A DNA stretch of 64,000 bases, taken from positions 33,732,501 to 33,796,500 of the forward strand of contig NC_088930.1 of assembly GCF_038396675.1 (NCBI RefSeq). The letters run 5' to 3'. Below are positions 40,590 through 51,900 of this stretch, in pieces. Source of the DNA: Hydra vulgaris (taxonomy: Eukaryota > Cnidaria > Hydrozoa > Anthoathecata > Hydridae). The notes beneath the pieces were generated by a model. The model worked only from the letters and a program-made list of their open reading frames with translations. It was not told the DNA's origin and did no database searches. Each line of letters starts with the position of its first letter. Within the stretch, counting starts at the first letter, position 1. A program made the translations under genes and the position numbers.

Positions 40590-41543
40590 ATGACATGCTG
40601 CTTTCAGCCATTGGAAACTCATCAACGCTATCTAATTATGGTTCTTTGTTTCCTTTTTTCTTATATTCTTTGTATACTGAAAGCTCCTTTTAACTGTACA
40701 TCTTTCACAAGCATTGTATCCGTTATGATTAATTGTACCTTTAATAAATGCTCTCGCAGGCGCATAACATATAAATGTCCTAATAACTACTTTATATTTT
40801 TTTTGTCTTAAAAATATCCCATCTAAATGAAGTTGTCTGTATTCATTTAAAAAATCAAAAATTAAATTATCAATATTATATGGTTTAGATTTTTTATAAT
40901 ATAATCCCACAATAAAAGAGTTAAAATTTACTATTTGATGCAGAAACAGCTTTTAGCATACCAGTCTCAAGAACAAAGTAATAGTATTGACCATCACACT
41001 TGCTTTCGAAAGTAACTGATTTTGGAGTCTAAAGCAAAGTTCTTTTATCAGACGATGCCCTTCTCAGAAGGGCATCGTCTGATAAAAGAAAGATAAAAGA
41101 ACTTTGCTTCAGACTCCAAAATCAGTTACTGTCAAAAGTAAGTATGGTGGTCAATACTATTACTTTGGTCTTGAGACTGGTATACTAAAAGCTGTTTCTG
41201 TAGATAGCAGAAGGCTTCTGCTATCAGTATAGCTAACAGCTTGTTTACACATTCACGTGAACAGCAGTGGTCTACTGCCCATTTTACTAGTTTATGATTA
41301 AGTGAAACATCATTTTCTTCAATTTCTTCTGAGAAAAACAGTATCATTGTCACTTTGAGACAAATAATCATAAAGAAATTCTTCACTTTCATAATCGCTT
41401 TCCGAATTTTTGTCTTCTACTACTTGGCTGATGTTTTGAGTAAATTTTGAATTGTCATTATTTCTCTCGAGTTTCTCTTCTTCACTACTAAAAGATGATT
41501 CTGCTAGAACATTAAAATAGAATAGGAAAGATGTAGTACACAC
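40590..41543 (-). pseudogene. CACTA/EnSpm-like transposase fragment (TNP2-related)
   Basis: In order on the minus strand: an acidic N-terminal part (SDYESEEFLYDYLSQSDND), LVKWAVDHCCSRECVNKLLA (the L-R-x-W-A block), then, in the inner arm of an inverted duplication, TPKSVTFESKCDGQYYYFVL and ETGMLKAVSAS, and finally FIVGLYYKKSKPYNIDNLIF with KVVIRTFICYAPARAFIKGT, INHNGYNACERCTVK. The last block (C-D-A-P-A-R-x-x-I-K, then H-x-G-Y-x-x-C-x-x-C) is typical of this transposase class. The middle part is deleted and stops are present, so it is not functional. Confidence 0.65.
40939..41202. repeat. Inverted duplication inside the CACTA-like relic
   Basis: 40,939-41,069 and 41,072-41,202 are near-identical in opposite orientation (CAGAAACAGCTTTTAGCATA against TATACTAAAAGCTGTTTCTG at the outer ends, CGATGCCCTTCTCAGAAGGG at the centre). 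The centre is tight, with almost no spacer. The duplicated DNA is transposase coding sequence. Confidence 0.88.
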
Positions 41544-41604
41544 TTGATGTGTGTTGAGTCTTAATTACGTAGAATTAAGACTATGACAGCCGATTACAAA
41601 ATAT

Positions 41605-44600
41605 AGTGTTCAGAAACCGAAATATTTATCAATGCTGTTAATAAAAAGGTTTAAGTTATCTTTACCTATTATCCATTGAGGAAAAGAAATCCAATCGTTT
41701 GTAACTCTGCTTGTGAAGAAGTGGTGACGAATTCTCGAATTGGTAAATTGTCTGCGTATTCTACAATTGCAACTTCTACTTGATCGTTCCAGCTCAAAGT
41801 TTAATGGAGGGTGGTAAAAATTGACAATATCTTTTCCTCTTGTGATCTTATACATTTGAATCAGATCACCTCTTCTTCTTCTATCATGCAAAGTTGGCAG
41901 TTTAAGTATCTTTAATCTTTCTTCATCTGATTTGTCAACTTCCTTCTTCCAAAATGGACTCCAAACTGCTGCTCCGTATTCCAAATTTTTTTTTTAAACA
42001 TCTTTGCTTCCAACAAGACTACAAGTAACCACTAATTAAAGTTGGAAGTTACTGGAGTTTTACTAAGAGAAAATATGAATATTGTAGAGCAAAATAACGA
42101 TTTACAGACAACTTATAGGATTGCAATTTATATGAATCAGGAAAGCAAGATAAAGGAAGCGAATTCCAAAGAACCGATGTTCGAGGAAAAAAACTAGACG
42201 AATAAGACTTTTTTGGAGCACTTAGTAACAGTCGCAAAAAAAAGGATGAGACTTAATTGAATGACGAGTAACACGAGAATGAGTTTTAGTAGATGGCTAA
42301 ATTATTGCGAAAATGATTGGCTGAAAAATTTGAGTTTTATCTGTATTGAAGTTCACCAGCCGCTGTGAGCCCCATGCTGTAGCAGAAGTGAGATCCTTTT
42401 CAAGCTCAAAAGCACCCTCCAAGCAATCAGAGAGTGTTGGCTTCTTATCATGACAAAAATAAATGGTAGTATCATCAGCAAACAATGCCACCTTAGATGT
42501 GAGAATATCTGGAAGATCGTTAATGTAAATTAAAAAGAGTATAGGGCCAAGGATAGAACCTTGAGGAACCCTTGAAGTTACAGAATAATAAGAAGAGTGC
42601 TGTTCATCGAGGACAACTTTTATACTACGATTGGAAAAGAAGGATTCAATAATTTTAAAGATGTTGCTAGATTCATCGTAAGAAGAAAGCTTATGGAGAA
42701 GACCAGCATGCCAAACTTTATCAAAAGCTTTAGAAATGTCAAGAGCAATAGCCTTAATCTCTCTGTCTCTATCTAATGCACGATAAAACCTATCGGTTAA
42801 AACTGTTAGCAAATCAGCTGTAGAACGAGAAGATCGAGATCCATATTGATGATCAGAAAGTGAGCTATTAGATTCAAGATGAGAAATTAAGTGTTTGTTA
42901 ATTAAAGATTCAAAAGTCTTGTTTATGATAGAAAGAAGACTAATGGGGCGGTAGTTGACGAGTCAGATCGCTCTCCAGAATTTTTGAAAGTAGGGATACC
43001 AGAAGCCGCTTTCCAGCAGGCTGGAAAACAACACTCTAATAAGCACTTGTTGAATAGTTATAAGAGTATGGACGACAGCTCCTGAGAACACTTCTGCAAG
43101 ACAATAACAGGTATGTTGTCCGGCCACAAGCTGTAGAAGAGTCTAGGCAGGAAATCACTTTAGATACAGATGCTGGAGTGATATGAATGTCAAGCAATGG
43201 ATCAACCTGTTTGTTGGCAATATCAGGTAGAAAAAAGAGAAAAGCCATATAGAACAAAGAGAAAGGCGATAGAGTGAAGTGATGCTAAACGAAAGCACAT
43301 GAAAGATTAGATTATGGATTAAATGTAAATGCCCAGGCCAAGTATGTGACTATTGGATTCTTTACGAATTGAAGTAAGATAACCATTAACACTAAGATTG
43401 CAAGATAAGACAGCTGAACTTAAATTAGTCTCAAAAAGAGCAAGTAGGTCTGGTAAACTTTGCAAGAGATAAGACTCAACAGAAGAAAAGTTACTTCGAA
43501 GACCACGAATATTAGTGAATGATAGGTTAAGAGAACTTGGTAATGATGATGGTTTTTTGTGCTTTATAGTTTTTGGTCCTTTTTTTCATTTTTAAATTTG
43601 TTGAAGAACTTGACTCAAAGCATAGATAGTACTCAGAACACTGTTTAATAGCCCAAGCATATGCCACATTACTATTAATAAACCCTAAGCCGTAGCAAAG
43701 GGCTCCAAATGTGGCTTCGGCAATGCACACCATAAGTACAAACAGGGACACAGCAACATAGCACTGTTAATACTTTGATATTTTTCAGCTGTTGATGGAA
43801 TCAGCCTCTCTGATAGCTACCACGGAGTTCGGGAAACCTGAATACCAGCTGGCCTCAGAACCGTAAAACTGAGTTTTAGTGCTGTACCCTCATTAGGAGA
43901 TAATTGAATGAGTTGCTTAGTCATAAAAACAGAGACACAAGCAAAACTCATGCATTAAGTCAAGAGGATCCAGCATTCAACATCCTAAACTGGAAACAAT
44001 GTATTAAAAGTACATTTGCGCCAGTCTAATAGATAAAGAAAGGGTGCGAGGCTGGTCAACACATAGAATCTGTTTACCCCTTAAGTCTTTGCCTAGGGAG
44101 GCCTTCTACAAGACAGTTGCTGGATGCATTTAAAATTTGCCCAAGATAAGTATTTTTATCGAGACACCATCTCTAGCCTTTACTCAACCAAGAGCTCCAA
44201 GGCAGGGAGATTTAAAGTCGGAGTTGGCATCTCCTAGCCTTTGCCTAAAAAGGCGTATCTTACAAGACAGCAGGACATGAAGCAGATTGCACTGGGTTAC
44301 ATGTTATCTGTTGCAGGAAAATCTGACCTGACACATGAGGACGTACTAACGATTTGTATAGTAACTTTAATGAAAATTCATGAAAATCTCAAAAGAGTTT
44401 TTGATTATGCCTAATTTGCTTTGTCTATAGCTGAATTAATATGATATTTCCACTCTAGATTTTTTGAAATGAAAATCCCAAGATCTTATTCTATTGTTGT
44501 TTCTGTTAAAACGGAGTGGTTCAGTTTATATTCATATCTAGGATTCTTTTTACCAATATACATGACTTTACATTTTGATTCATTAAATTTAATTAACCAA

Positions 44601-44995
44601 TCTTCAGACCATTTTACTAGCATGTAAATGTCCTTTTGTAACAATTTATTATCATCATAACAATGATTGATTGAAGTAACTGTGGTATCGTCTGCATATA
44701 ATTTAGTGACTTTAATAATCCCTCTATATAGGTCATTAATGAAGATAACAAATAATAGAGGTCCGAGTACTGAATTTTGCAGTACTCCACTAGTTCCATC
44801 TTCCAACTTGAAATATATTTTTCTATCACCACTCTCTGAGTTTGATCTGAAATAAATGATTTACACCAATTTAACAAAGTTGACCCTAATCCAAGTCTAA
44901 ATAATTTTTTCAGTAATTTCCTGTGAGAGACTGAATCAAATCCTTTTTGAAATCCAAAAACAAAACATCAACTGAAATGTCCTCTTCATACTCTT
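41605..44995 (-). pseudogene. CR1/L2-like LINE reverse transcriptase, split by a second LINE
   Basis: The upstream part (44,995-44,330) encodes DVLFLDF.KGFDSVSHRKLL, LNWCKSFISDQTQRVVI, VLQNSVLGPLLFVIFINDLY, the catalytic VTKLYADDTTVTS and VKWSEDWLIKFNESKCKVMY, then DLGIFISKNLEWKYHINSA and LVRPHV. The downstream part (41,984-41,605) opens EYGAAVWSPFWKKEVDKSDE and ends in ILKLPTLHDRRRRGDLIQMY and a stop. LVRPH-V-E-Y-G-A-A-V-W is one continuous motif in this family, so about 2.3 kb was inserted exactly inside it. The YADD is intact but stops and frameshifts make the copy dead. Confidence 0.82.
41995..44330 (-). mobile_element. Jockey-like LINE, internally deleted, nested in the copy above
   Basis: A 5' UTR-like part occupies 44,330-43,530. 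The start of the endonuclease follows (SFTNIRGLRSNFSSVESYLL, SLPDLLALFETNL). A jump near 43,225 then leads straight to LPDIANKQVDPLLDIHITPA, so most of the endonuclease and linker is deleted. The RT at 42,812-42,310 has ALDISKAFDKVWHAGLLHKL, RVPQGSILGPILFLIYINDL and VALFADDTTIYFC. A second jump near 42,300 deletes the thumb. The C-terminal SSFFPRTSVLWNSLPLSCFP remains. It ends at an A-rich tail at about 41,990. No clear target duplication was found. The same family occurs at 1.3, 53.7 and 58-60 kb. Confidence 0.82.
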
Positions 44996-45002
44996 AACCA
45001 GT

Positions 45003-45930
45003 GCACATTTAGAAATTGTTTATTATGGTGTCCCTTAAGTCTCAATACTTGGTCCCCTGCTATTTCTCATATATATAAATGATATCCATTTATCCTCCTA
45101 ATTTTATTTTCTTTGTGGATGAAACTAATATTTTCTTTTCTGGAAACAATTTAAAGTTCATTTTTTCTACTGTTAACACTGAACTAGTAAATTTCAACGA
45201 CTGGTTTAAAGCTAACAAACTTTCCTCAAATAATGATAAAACAAAATACATTTTGTTCACATAACCCTTAAAATCTGATATCTTACCCCAATATCCAGAC
45301 TTATTTATAAACAATATCAAAATAAAAAAAGATTATTCAATAAAAATTTTAGACACATTATTTGATATCATCATATCAAATAATATGCCTAAAATTATGT
45401 TAAATTAATAGAAAATAAAACCTCTCCAACTTTGGGTATCATGTTCAAAACGAGGCACCTTTTGAACAATAATGCCGAAAAAGTTTCTATTTTTCATTTA
45501 TCCATAGCTATTATAGCATTTATATTATAGCTATATTAGTTACTGTAATATAGCTTGAGCAAGTAATCAATCTTCATTAAAAAAAATTTATAGCAAACAG
45601 AAGCAAGCGACTCGGTTAATTTTCAATGCAAACAGAAATTCATACGCCAAGTCTTTACTAAAAGAAATTAATGCTTTAAATGTATACGAACAAAATATTT
45701 ATTAAAGTTTATTGTTAAGTATCTGCGTAATCTGCGATTACGCAGATACTTAACAAGACATTCTAGTAAGAATTTTTAAATTCCATCAACAACACTTAAA
45801 AAATCGGACTACTCAATAACTTATGGTGGTCCACGTCTGTTGAACTCGATCCTGATAATAACATAAAGCCTGTAACCACAATTAAAGCTACATCTTTATA
45901 ATACTTCTTGGTGCACCTAAAACTTTTTTT
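45003..45930 (+). pseudogene. L2/CR1-like LINE RT, decayed copy
   Basis: Fragments: LGPLLFLIYINDIHL near 45,045, FADETNIFFSGNNLKFIFST (F-A-D-D changed to F-x-D-E), LVNFNDWFKANKLSSNNDKT and KYILFT, then ISYCNIA, KQKQATRLIFNANR and LLKEINALNVYEQNIY. The same blocks occur in the better preserved copy at 46.6-47.4 kb. A perfect hairpin (GTTAAGTATCTGCGTAATC against its complement, 45,712-45,756) interrupts it. CTTCTTGGTGCACCTAAAA at about 45,906 resembles the SINE family-2 tail. Confidence 0.7.
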
Positions 45931-46560
45931 TTTTTTTTTTAAAAGGTATCCATAGCAACCATTTTTATCTACTTTAAAATATTTCCTGCCTGGCATAAGC
46001 TCAGGCTTGACAATTTCATACCATCCACTTTCTTTTTTCTATAATGTCTTGCCATCTGGAAAAGAATGATAGGAGCATAAGGCATATAAATAATTCAACC
46101 TGTTCTCACTTTTTTTTTCTTTCTATTTTCCCTTTAACTATGTAACATTTATTGTTTATATTATATTTATACAATATATAAAATATAAAAATATATATAT
46201 ACGAATGAATATACCAATAAAAATAATCAATAAAGAATAAGGAAACTCAAAGAAGACCGTGATGTCTTGTTGCAGAGAACCGTTTGGATTTGAAACTTGG
46301 ACTATATATCCATGTCCATAGCTTTTTAGATAAATGATTTTTTTTCTTTACTTTTTATTTATTTGATCCGTATTACGGAATTTTCATTTTACAGTCATAA
46401 TACAATTGTTTTTTTTTTATTGTTGGCACACTTTTTCTTCTTGCATATTACGCACTTACGTACACAGTCGTTTTATTTTGTGGGTAAACATTTTCATTAT
46501 CGCAAATTGAATCAGGGTGTGGGTAGAAAAACGATTTTTTATTAATTAAAAGCATAAAAG
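45931..46560. other. No gene seen
   Basis: Spacer between two LINE 3' parts. It includes short TA and T runs. Confidence 0.5.
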
Positions 46561-46564
46561 TATA

Positions 46565-47777
46565 TACTGATAATTATATTATCAATAGACAAAATGATTT
46601 TCTTAAGTTAGTAAGAAGCAAATAAACTTTCATTAAATATTGAAAAAACGAAATATATTTTGTTTGCTAAGTCATCTAAATCCGAGAACCTTCCACTCAA
46701 ATTACCTGAACTAACAATTAACAATATTAAAATAAAAAGAGTTTTTTCAATGAAAATACTAGGAATAATTTTCGATGAGAATTTAAATTGGAAAAGCCAA
46801 ATAAAGCTAGTCGAGAACAAAGTTTCAAAGACCCTGGGGATTATGTACAAGACAAAACATCTTTTAAATAATTTATGTTTAAAAAATTTATACTTTTCAT
46901 TTATACATAGTCATATTAACTATTGTAATATTGCCTGGGCAAACAATCATTTATCTTTCCTAAAAATTATTTATACAAAACAAAAGCAAGCAAGTAGATT
47001 AGTTTTGGGCGCAAGTAGATACGAAAGTGCCGAGCCGTTACTCAAGGAAATAAATGCTCTAAATGTATACAAACTAAATATATACCATAACTTGTTATTT
47101 ATGTTTAAACTTCAAAATGAAATGATTCCAAAATATTTTTTTAAAAGTTTCACTCGAATTAATCATAAATATGAAACAAGACATTCAATGAGTGATTACT
47201 ACATCCCACTAACATCACTCAAAAAATCTGACTTCTCGACTATATGCCGGGGACCACGCTTGTGGAATTCGGTTCTTGACGAAAATATGAAAAAAATAAA
47301 ATCTATTGCTACATTTAAAAGAACTATAAAAAAACACTTACTAAATTTAAACATTACGTACATTCTCTCATTTTTTTGAAAAAAAAATCGAAATAGTTTT
47401 GTACTTTTAATTTTTTATGTACTTTATTTAATTTTGATATTGTATTGAATATGTATATGCATATGAAGCGAATTAAATTTTATCTTAAATTTATCTTAAA
47501 TTTCTTCTTTTTTTAACTTTAAGTTCTTTTTTTAACTTTAAGTTCTTCTTTAACCTTCTAAAATTTCTAACCAATTTTTTTTTTAAACTTAATAATTTCA
47601 CTCTTTTATGTAATATTGGAAAATGTAAAATTTAATTGTATTTTTTTTTGTATTTCACAAAGGGGCTTGATGATAAGTCATTTTGACTTCTACTTGCCCC
47701 AGTCAGCTTGTAATTATATATATTTGTTTAAATTTATAGATAACATTGTAAAATGTGTAAAATGACGAAATAAATAT

Positions 47778-47805
<28 letters not shown>
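46565..47805 (+). mobile_element. L2/CR1-like LINE, 5'-truncated 3' part with poly(A)
   Basis: An open frame of 239 residues (46,660-47,379) covers the RT thumb and C-terminal part: INNIKIKRVFSMKILGIIFD, ENLNWKSQIKLVENKVSKTL, YFSFIHSHINYCNIAWANNH, ASRLVLGASRYESAEPLLKE and SDFSTICRGPRLWNSVLDEN. A 3' UTR of about 400 bp follows, with AGGGGCTTGATGATAAGTCA near 47,661 and a 25-bp A run at 47,779-47,803. Truncation lies just before the thumb, consistent with incomplete target-primed reverse transcription. It is the youngest-looking LINE copy here. Confidence 0.8.
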
Positions 47806-47808
<3 letters not shown>

Positions 47809-48883
47809 TCTTTTAAATGAGTTAAAATTCTATTCATGAGAAAAGTCAAAATTTTTCAAAACTATTTTATTCCAAAGATATATTTAATCAAAAAATAGAA
47901 TATTTCAATGAAAATAAAACATTTCTTTTTTTTTTTACAAATTATTTATTTTCTAGAATAGAAAAATAAAATTTACTCTTAAAAAATTTCTTAATGGAGC
48001 ATTAAGTTCCACTCATTTTTAAAAAACATTATTTTCTGTCTGATCTAACTCACTTTAAGGGGAAAAAAATTCCATGTTTACTAAACATAAAGTTGAGAAA
48101 AATAAATTCAATTGAACTTAACATGTCAATATAGTAGACTAATAGTCTTAATATAGTAGATAACTTAATATAGTAGATTTTTGTTTTTTCTCAATTATAA
48201 CGACCATTTTCTTCTAGCCAGCCCCCTTGTCCTCTCCTCTAAAGAAAAAAAAATTACAGCACTATTACATCTGTCTTTTAACAAAAAAATTTAAACCAAA
48301 TAATTTAAAAAAAAATTATGAGCGCTTACCTTAGTTATATTTATCACTCGCAAACAATATCCTGATGTGAAAAAATGAAGTTTTAGAATTTAGGGTAACT
48401 ATAGTCAAACACTTAAAGTTGGAATGAGACTGATAATTTGTGACGGATGCTTTCATGGAATAAACACAATGACTGAACATTTTCAATGATTGGCTGCAAG
48501 GCAACTTCCTGTACTGTAGTAAATGCAATCTGATTGGGTAATATTTGTAAGAACAAGATGGCTATTTAGATTAAATTTAATTTAGCATGTTTTCATTGTA
48601 CTTGGGGCTTATTGCCTCATGGGGCTTAATACCCTGCTTTCCCCTAAGTTTAACTTTAAAAAGAATATTAAAGTTGCTTCACTACCGGCAATCCTGTAGT
48701 GCCGACTATTACGCATATCTTATCTGGTATTAAACTACTTATTTTAAATGTAGAAATTCAAAACTAAATATAATTTATGCATATTAAACACATCAAAATG
48801 TATAATGATTAGTATTTCTGGAGTAATCCAACAAAATTTGATAACTTCTGAAATTGAATTAACGGCTGTACCAACGAAGTTTT
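47806..48883. other. Upstream region of the ANKLE2 gene; no other gene seen
   Basis: AT-rich with a short tandem of TTAATATAGTAGA near 48,140-48,178. No clear TATA/Inr pair can be assigned. Confidence 0.5.
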
Positions 48884-48895
48884 TAATTTATTTAG
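48884..48895 (+). promoter_or_regulatory. Candidate splice acceptor just before the ANKLE2 start codon
   Basis: TAATTTATTTAG ends 7 nt before the ATG at 48,903. A pyrimidine/AT-rich tract followed by AG this close to a start suggests either an upstream 5' UTR exon or, as is common in Hydra, a spliced-leader trans-splicing site. It fits the short leader but is not proof. Confidence 0.4.
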
Positions 48896-48902
48896 ATAAA
48901 AT

Positions 48903-51900
48903 ATGTTAAATAGTAAGCCATTGAGTTCTCTCAGTACTGAAGAGCTTGCGAGGGCTCTTAAGTCACTGAATTTAAATGTTGGTCCAATAACATCTTCAAC
49001 TAGAAAAATTTATGAAAATCGTTTAAAAGAACATTTGCTTAAAACTATAGAAAGTAATCCATCTAACGAAAAGCCGAATAATTGTGTTTCTAATACATTA
49101 GAAGAAGATAATTTTCAAAATAACATTAACAGCAATAATAATTTTATAAATAAAACAGATATAATAGATAGTGAAGTTTCTAATGGAGAATCAAAGCCTC
49201 AAAACTTTTATGCAGTGTGGACACCAATATCATTAAAAACTGAGAATGGTGTTAAAACACCAAATATCTATACCTCTCAAAAAAACGCTTTAGCTTTTAT
49301 GAAAGAGAACCGTGGTTCTAGATTTAAACTTTTCAAGAGCATTGAAGAGGCAGAACATTTTTCATTATCAAAATTAGACAAACCTAATGTCGAAAAAGTT
49401 GTATCATCAAATAGGGTTAATAATGTGGAAAGCAAAATAATATTTAAATCACCAACATTTCACGAACTTTTGAAATTTAAAAAATATATTGAAGAAGGAA
49501 ATTTTTTAGAAGTACAAAAATGTTTATGCAATCCAAGATATTTAATTACATCATTAGATATGCCTGTAATTCTTCAAGAAGGTTGTCGCTATAATCCTAT
49601 GCATGTTGCTGTGCATGCAAATAAACCTAACATATGTAAATACTTTATTGAACTTTTGCATTCACACAAATTTCTTAAGCTTGTATTTTCAGATGAAAGT
49701 GATGATTTAAATTTTAGAGAAAGACAATTAGTGGACATCTTTCTAAATACTCCTGATAAGGCGGTGAGGTTTTTTCATATATAGATAAATTTAAAATAAT
49801 TTAGAACAGTCTTTGAATAAAAATGTACACACGCATGATAAAAGATGGCTTTAGCCTTCATATCTAATCTTTTTGGGTTATATATTAAGGAACATTCAAA
49901 TAATATATGATTTTTGCTTTTTAAAGCCCATTTTCATTGTCACATTGCAACATTTTTTTAGGAATATATTTATATATATTTTTTTGAAAATAAAAATTCT
50001 GTTCAACAGTTTCTTATGTTACATTTTCTATTATCTTAACAACCCATTACTTTTCTAGGGTGCCACGGATTGTTATTAAAAAATATACAAAAAATACTTC
50101 AGTGAAAAACACTTCTTAGATAATCTTAGATAAGAGTTTCAAGTTTTTATAAACAGTCAAAGTTAAAGACAATAACTTTGTTAAATATCTGTAAAGTTTT
50201 AGTTAACAATGCAAGTTGTGATTTAAAAACTTTGAAGGAGGAATTTATTACCCTGTACTTAAAAACCTGATGTTGCAAGTCATGTTATAAAGTATTATTT
50301 TTCCAAAAAAGCTGTGGAAATATTTCATTATCTTTTGTTTAATATATTCTAATATATTGTTTAAACATCCTTCAATTAAAATTTATATTTTTAATGAGGT
50401 TGGTATTTTAATATTGTTTTGAAACTTTGAGTTATATTAGATCTAAGTCTGTTATAAAAATTTTAGTTAAATCTCCACTAACCACCCCCATATTTGTGCT
50501 TCATTGTAGGATACAAAAGTTTCCTATAATGAAATACTGTTTTTCTGGAAGATTTTTCTATTTGATCTCAGTTTGATACACATTTTATGTTAAAACATTT
50601 CCAAGCTATATTCAGAATTTTCAGATTGAGAAAATTTAGCTGTTTATATATAATAGTTTTCACAAATTTATTTTTATGTAATATCTGTTTTTCTAAATCT
50701 TTAACTTGGTATATGAATAAAAAAATTTAGAAATTACAAAATACTTTTAAAGTACTGAATTTTTTATTTAGTTAGTTTTATATTTTATTTATTATCTTAG
50801 TTTTAATATAATAAATGTATAAGTTGTCTCTTATAAGTCACTCTTATACTCTTGTAAGTCACAATATTTTGTTGACTATTGTTTCTCTATATTGAATGTT
50901 ATATTTTGTGCAACCAAGTTCCTAACCGGTGTTAATTGATTTTAGTGTTCTTAATTGTATTTGCTGCATTTCTTGCTTTATTTTATTGATGCTAGCACAA
51001 AGTAGTGGTGCAATATGGATCTATAAGCCTTTTTTAATTATTTTTTATTAATCGGTCAAATCATTTGAGCAAGTATTTCTCTTTGAAAGCCTTGTGTTTT
51101 TATCATCAGGTCTATTTCTAATCTTTTGATTAGACATAGGCTTAATGAGAAAGGCAATTTGAGGCAATTCCATTATTGATACAAAAAAGTGCTTTGATGC
51201 GCTTCCATTGTTAATCAGAATATAATTGATATTTAAGTCTTAAATCCTAGGTATTAACATGAGTTTGTGTGTTTAACTCTGAAGTAAATTTTAGCAATTT
51301 CAGTTTACTTGAAATGGTCATAGTTTTCATTTTTTTATTTTAAATAACATTTTGTTATTAAAACCAACATAAACATTGTTTCAAATTCTTTGTGTTAAGA
51401 ATAATTGTTGAATTCTTGTGTTAAGGTTTTGTATTGAAGTACTGTGAGCAAGTTGCATTGTCTTTGACAATGTAAGCAAGAATATTGTTGGCAAATTTGT
51501 TTTATTTAGAATTGCATTCAAAAAGTATGATTGTATAAGAAATGCTTGAGGTTGCTACTTTGTTTTTATTCAAAACTTGTTGGTGTCTAGCTCCCATGTA
51601 CATACAAATGAAAATCCATGAAAAACATGGATTACGTTGTACAACGAATTAAGCCATGTAGGAAAGTTCTTAGTTAGCTTGGTAAATAGAAGGTATTTAG
51701 AAGTAACATATTTTCTTATTTAGTATTTACTTAATTGTAAATTTTTTTTTTTTTTAAGTTTTCTACAAGAATTTTTTCAAATTTTATAACAGTTAATAGT
51801 GGTTAATACCTAACAAATATCTAAATACCTATGACAAAAAAAATTCTTAAATAACAAATACCTAAAAAAGCAACAACAACCTAACTATCTAAAACAAAAA

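Noticed and set aside
43527-43751. 74-residue minus-strand frame as a host protein
   Set aside because: It lies in the 5' part of the Jockey-like LINE, just before the endonuclease start, and has no independent support.
49873-50058. 61-residue hydrophobic frame in ANKLE2 intron 1
   Set aside because: Low complexity, no splice support, no recognisable family.
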